This document shows positions 58,973 through 64,000 of a DNA stretch of 64,000 bases, piece by piece. Under the pieces are notes generated by a model. The model was not told where the DNA came from, did not search any database, and saw nothing but the letters and a program-made list of their open reading frames with translations. Numbering within the stretch: the stretch's first letter is position 1; the number at the start of each line of letters is the position of its first letter. Origin of the DNA: Taxillus chinensis. Taxonomy: Eukaryota; Streptophyta; Magnoliopsida; Santalales; Loranthaceae. The translations under genes were made by a program, and so were the position numbers. The DNA is taken from contig CM042088.1 of NCBI GenBank assembly GCA_023512835.1, positions 10,346,078-10,410,077 of the forward strand. Reading direction: 5' to 3'.

Positions 58973-59303
58973 ATGTAAGCTGACAATCGGTGAAAATCAT
59001 GAAGTCTGAGTCTACGATTCTTCTTTTGGGGATTTTTAAGTTAACGGAACATATCTTTGCATATGAAAAATTTCACACTCCTCCTCTCCCCCATAGGCAT
59101 GAATTTCTTCGTTAGCTGCCTTCTATCGAAGATAACTTATAACTTCCCCTACGACCTTTCTAGGGTGAGGAACAGGCATCAGAACACATGGGAGCAACAC
59201 AAGACAGTATAGGACAGTAGGTAGCAAATGAAAGATATAAACAAAAAGTAACTGAGAGAGAATAAGTACACAGAAATAGGAAAGAAGGATAGTGTACAGA
59301 CAG

Positions 59304-61792
59304 TTACTGTTTAAAGTTAGAATATTTTACACTTTGCGAAAATAGAAAAATAATGGCTTGCTCGCGTAGGAGTTGAGCAGTATTCAGATGTAATGAGGCG
59401 GCTCGACTGCTCACACGATCGAATTCGGGCACGAGGGCAGGGAAGCCAGTGGTGGTCAGGATGCGAATATAGTGGCATACATAGAAACCACAGCTATGAG
59501 CATCATCCTAAGCAGGAACGCCTTGCTTGACTCGAGTAATCTCCATCGGTTTTGAAAGAGGATAGCCACCACACCCATGCGGATATCCCTACATGACACG
59601 CGTGAGGGTGCGATTGAATTCACGGAGTTGTTCCTGCCTATGGAGTAGTAGAGTAGTGGGCTTGGAGTCAAAGATGACGATCCTATGGTTTTTGAAGTCG
59701 ATGTCGAGAAGAAACCAGTGTGGGGATGTCGATAGGTAGGGGATGAGCACATGGTCGACTTCGTTCCATAGACGGAAGGAGTTCTCATATCTGCGACCCT
59801 GAATAATCTCGATCATTGAGGCATCATCAATGAGATGAGCCTGCATAATAGGCAGACAGAGCTCCACACGGGTATCTTGGCGAATATTGAGAGGAAGCTT
59901 CGCCAAATAGGACTTTTGGGCAAAGATGAACTGTGTCATCTCAATATTATCCATTTCTTCACCGTCGTGTAGTAAACGACATAGTTCGGGCCCAGTGAAG
60001 AATGCTTCATAGCCACAAGTCTGCGTGGTGGTGTCCCCAGCAACATAGCTATTGAAAGCGGCAAGTTCAGCTGGGCTGGCTCCGGTAGTGACAGTGTGCG
60101 GTGGTACCATCGTTTTAGTGGTGGAGGTAGCGGCTGGCTTAGTAGGTGAAGCTGGCATGGAGGCCTCAGTCGGAGTTGGATGGGTCGTTGAGGGACCAGG
60201 CTGAGTGGAGGATGAGGTTTGGCCTGGAGCAATAGGATGCTTCTTCATACATGTCCCAATGGGCGCATCATCATCATCATCATCAGAGTCTGTGAGTACA
60301 GTGGCTCTGTGCGCATGCTTTCGCCCACGGGCATAGGTAGCTTCCTGTCGCGGTTGTGGAGGAGGAGCATGAGTTTTAGTAGGACTGGGAGCCGGATCGT
60401 CAATGGGAACTGGCTCAGGTCGGCCCTCAGATGTCTTTTGAGGTGGCTTCATGGTGAGAGTGATCTGTCCACGATCTAGCCGCTTGCACGCTTCAAAAAT
60501 AGGACCCAACATTTTAAGAAATCCCTCATGTTGATTCTTGTATGCCTCCTTTATGTCTTCATTGTGGTCCTCAAGGTGTTTAAATCCATCAGTTCTTATT
60601 CTGATGAGGGATTCCAGCTCACTCTTGACCTTTTCTAATTCAAAGTCAAAGAGTTCAACCTCAGTCCGGAGCTTCTCCATTCCCTCCTCCACTGCAGAGA
60701 ACCGCCCCTCGACTGCTTGAATGGTAGGTGTGAAATTGAAAAATCCAGAAGTGGTCAGCTTTTCCAATACTTTGTCAGTAATGCGATCTACTTCCTCAGC
60801 AGTTAGAGAGTGTGAGTGAAACGTAGAAGCTAATGGAATGGCTGAAGGGATGTGGAAGGTTAAGTCCTCACTCCTTTGAGTGACCACTTGATGAGTCTCC
60901 GATTCAAGTGGAGTGGCAATCCCAGGTACCTCTACATGCTCAGGAGCATGTGGTACTTGCTCTGCATCTGAGTTACTTTCTGCTTCAACAATAGGTGCTT
61001 CCTCTTCTTCCTCAGCATTCATAGCTATCTCCGCATCATGGGGAGTTGATGTGCTAGGTGCTTCGCCCATGATAGGAGATGGGGCAACCATCGAAACTGC
61101 TTCCAAAGGGTCTCTCCTCACAAGACCCTGTTCCACCAACCAGCTAATCAGTTGGTCTCTGTCCACCATCTGCTTTCTGAAGGCTATCCAAGCCTTCCTC
61201 AATTCAGCGGGGGTCATATGAGCTTTGGCATACTCAACATAAAACTCTTCTAGCTCAGACTCCCCGAGAGAGCTTAATAGTACAGGTGTTGTACCCCTAA
61301 CCTCTGGGGTTTCCTGAACCGGCAACTGTCCTCCAGCTGCAGGCTCTCTTACCTCTGCAGTGTCACTGGGCATATCAGCCGGTTGAGCTTCCTCAAGTGT
61401 AGGATCAGTGGGGAGACAGGTCTTTACAATATTCTCCACCACTTCATTTATATGAGCCGTTGCGGCAGACGCAGAGGAAGCTCAAGAAGTCTGGGGAACA
61501 GGTGCTGATTGACGTGGTTTAGGAGCTGGGGCTCTAACATAACTGGCAGTGTCCTCAGCGAGACTTCTCATACTCGACCCGGGCCTTTTCATAGGCTTAA
61601 TCTCTAGCCTCCCTTCCTCGTATATGCTCTTGAAGATAAACTTGGTCGGTAGTGGTACCGCGGGTCAGTGACTGAACATGTCAGGGTGAAGAAACCTTAG
61701 GACTTTAGTAAGAAGTAATCCAAAGTGTCCCTTCTTGCTCTTGATCATATTGTGTAGCTGAGTTCCCCAGTCTATTCTTCTTCCTTGCAGTA
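59304..61792 (-). pseudogene. Second Ulp1-like accessory ORF, interrupted by an LTR
   Basis: One frame from the LTR insertion at 61793 down to TAA 59304, with stops at 61665 (TGA), about 61480 (TGA), 59589 (TAG) and 59508 (TAG). The first residues (ILQGRRIDWGTQLHNM ... LRFLHPDMF) are the end of the same N-terminal domain as in 4221-6949; the rest of it is displaced beyond the window. A long middle part follows: acidic, with a coiled coil around 60720-60480 (EKLRTEVELFDFELEKVKSE), a Pro-rich stretch and TDSDDDDDD. The Ulp1-like end shows His of SPHWFLLDID (59718-59720), Asp of IVIFDS (59667-59669), a Gln in KQGVPA and Cys of HSCGFYVC (59490-59492). The His-Asp spacing of 17 residues equals that of the first copy. 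Protease activity is doubtful given the stops. Confidence 0.8.
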
Positions 61793-64000
61793 TGTCACGC
61801 CCCTGAATTCCAGGGAACCCGGAACCGGGTACATGACTTCCCCTTGCCCGCACCTGATAGGTCAAGGGGTTGGTGACTAGCACCAATGGAGACTACACCG
61901 CGGGTGCTGTCTCAAATATGCAACCCTGTACAGTCATAAATCAATGGTAATCCTGTACTTTCCCATATATCATCATGCATATAATAAGTCAAACAGTCAT
62001 ACAGACATCACATCACAAACAGTATACAAATACATCTGTACACGGACCCATGTCCAGGATACAACACATAATAAAATATAGAATACAGTACTGTATTATA
62101 TATCAGAGTAGTGGGCACGTCCTCCTGGAAGAAAGTCCTCCACTAGTCTCGGGTCACACCTGAAAAGGGGTAAACAACAAGTAGGGGTGAGCGACAAGCT
62201 CAGTAGGTGACCCCAAACTCCACATCATGCAACACATATGAGTCTATACTATATGCTCAGTGTACTCGTGCACCGTGTAGTGTGCACAATTATCAGGACT
62301 CAGCCTGCAAACAGACATCAGGACAGCCTGTTCACACAGGACAACTTGTCCACGATCCTCCATGGGATCCCAGCTCAGGGCACTCAGCTCTAGCTCCACG
62401 AGCTCAACGGCTCAACTCAGGCCTTAGCCTGTCCACAGCGCAATATGCCCGGCCACAGTCGCCACACAGGCCTGTCATCGGTGCATATGCCTGCCACGTC
62501 AACCACATAGCACCATCGGTGCAACACGGTGAGAACCCAAACAAGTCACGGAGTCCATGCCCCAATACCTCACACCAACATACTAACATTAGTATGGTAT
62601 GTCATTCTCAACCTTTCCTTTAGAACTGTAGCCAGTCGTCACAAGTAAATCCTCAATCCTTGATTTATGAAGGAAGTACCCTTAGCAACTATTTTCTTGA
62701 AATCAAAAGTCTCGGCATTGGGTTCCCATAGCATAACTAAGATAATCTGATTTTTGGGGATTTTTCTGAGATGTCTAACCCCACTTTGCAAAAATTCACT
62801 ACTACGAACTTTTGGGTTTTTCTGAGATTTTACACTAAAACCCAATTTTCACATTTTGAAAGAGTGGGAATTAATTTTTCTAGTATTTTTCTTTGAATCC
62901 AAATGGGGGGGTATTTCGTTATTTACATAGTAACTTACGTATATTACTTAAATGTGTAGATGGGTATAGGTTACGGTGTAAATAGGTCCAGTCCAGTACT
63001 GTTGCACTGCCTCGTAGCTTCAGGACTACGACTCGTAGCGAGAGCTGTGACTCGTAGCTACATAGCGCGCCTCGAAGACTCGAAGCGGGTCTTCGATCTT
63101 CGACCTACGAGGCTACGAACTTCGATCCTTCGGCTACGAACTTCGACCTTCGGACTACGGGTTTACAAATCTACGAACCATCGAACCTTCGAACCTTCAA
63201 ACTACGAACTACGAACCTACGAACTACGGGTCTACGAACTACGACCCTACGACCAAGAACTTCGGATTTTTGTTAGTTGACCCAGTAACGCGCCCAGGGT
63301 ACTGTTCATCATCGTTTTTGCCTGTTCTTCGTCTGGAATCAACCCAGCAACCCCCAGACACGCACAAACACGCATTCTACGCAACAGACTATGATATTTA
63401 CCTTAAAATGCGTCCAGAACGCCTCTAAATCGCACGGAAACAACAGAAACACGCATTAAATTCCAGATTTCTAGAAATCTAAATCTAAACCCAAATTCCC
63501 ATGGTTGACTTATCAACCCTCATGAAAAACACAATTAATTAACCCCAAAATCACAGAAACATATATCCACAATGATATAAAATAGTTCTTAACCACAAAT
63601 CTTATGCTAAACCATTAGATCTAACCCAAAATTGGTTTTCCCCAAATTCTAGGGTTCATGCTCAATTTCATAAATCATGATAAATTCATGCATACCAAGC
63701 ATAGAATCAAGATAAGAAGTTCAAGGACACCTACTTGAAGTGAATCTTTGAGCTCCACGAACATAAATCGCCCCAAATCGCCAAAGCCTCCAAGCTCTCT
63801 CTTTCAACGCACAAACGTGAAACGTAAAGTGAAAGCTTCCTCTTTTTCTTTTTTTTTTGTTATTTATATTTCTGCCAGTCAACTGACCTAGTCAACCATT
63901 GACCCAGTCAATAATTGGCCTCCAAGGCCCCGAACTCCAAATTGAGTCAAACTACAATCAAAATGCTCGAAATGACGAGCACAACACTAAACAGATATTA
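61793..64000 (-). repeat. Gypsy LTR (same family as G1/G2), runs off the window
   Basis: Starts TGTCACGCCC at 61793 and follows the G2 LTR to the end of the window without reaching the TTTACA end. Its CTACGA/CTTCGA array is at about 63006-63260. At 63480-63620 it keeps a segment (CCCATGGTTGACTTATCAAC) also present in the solo LTR but absent from both G2 LTRs. It is either a solo LTR or the 3' LTR of an element to the right. It splits the second Ulp1-like ORF. Confidence 0.92.

Larger units (their letters stand above)
56927..61792 (-). mobile_element. Second Ulp1-carrying LTR element, 5' part interrupted or outside
   Basis: Minus-strand element seen from its 3' end: LTR (56927-58957), PPT, ~350 bp untranslated, then an Ulp1-like ORF (59304-61792) that is cut by a gypsy LTR. 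The order and orientation match the element at 2776-14397, whose Ulp1 ORF likewise lies directly beside the 3' LTR. The pol and gag parts, if present, lie right of the window, so the copia assignment rests on this analogy and on the shared LTR terminus (GGTCCC... then CTAGA(A/G)GG and GGTGAATAG). Confidence 0.72.

Overview
This is a transposon-rich stretch of a seed-plant nuclear genome. The evidence is one intact, intron-containing plant-specific gene (an Alfin-like PHD-finger protein, minus strand, 31410-34693) surrounded by nested Ty1/copia and Ty3/gypsy LTR retrotransposons, a Mutator-type MITE, a 1.3 kb tandem array and long microsatellites. No bacterial, organellar, tRNA or rRNA features were seen. 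The species cannot be named from the sequence.

Layout. 1-2775: pol fragment of a copia family (here Cop1), cut by the window edge. 2776-14397: a SIRE/Maximus-like copia element on the minus strand that is inserted into the Cop1 fragment. It keeps its 3' LTR, PPT, pol and gag but has no visible 5' LTR. Between pol and the 3' LTR, where SIRE elements carry an env-like gene, it has a ~910-codon ORF ending in a Ulp1/C48 SUMO-protease-like domain. 14398-21490: a second Cop1 copy with both LTRs. 21491-22162: gypsy LTR debris and unassigned DNA. 22163-30216: gypsy chromovirus G1, plus strand, decayed. 30217-36585: gene island with AT-rich flanks, the Alfin-like gene and a MITE with 9-bp target duplications. 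36586-38060 and 55265-55860: two halves of an old copia element (CopC) split by the DNA between them. 38341-55255: tandem array of ~1.32 kb units. Its third unit is interrupted by a solo gypsy LTR (42080-54561), which itself contains a full-length 10.1 kb gypsy element G2 (43415-53502). 56927-61792: a second minus-strand element with a different LTR but the same arrangement: LTR, PPT, then an Ulp1-like ORF. 61793-64000: another gypsy LTR inserted into that ORF.

The most noteworthy observation is that two retroelements with dissimilar LTRs carry a homologous two-part accessory ORF at the same place next to the 3' LTR. It has an N-terminal domain with a shared DWG...LHP signature, then a stop codon at nearly the same position in both, then a low-complexity or coiled-coil linker, then an Ulp1-like protease with recognisable His, Asp, Gln and Cys. 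A second notable observation is that LTRs of several unrelated families here all contain arrays of the same degenerate CTACGA/CTTCGA word. Nearly all retroelement ORFs are broken by stops, frameshifts or deletions. The only gene expected to have a host function is the Alfin-like gene.
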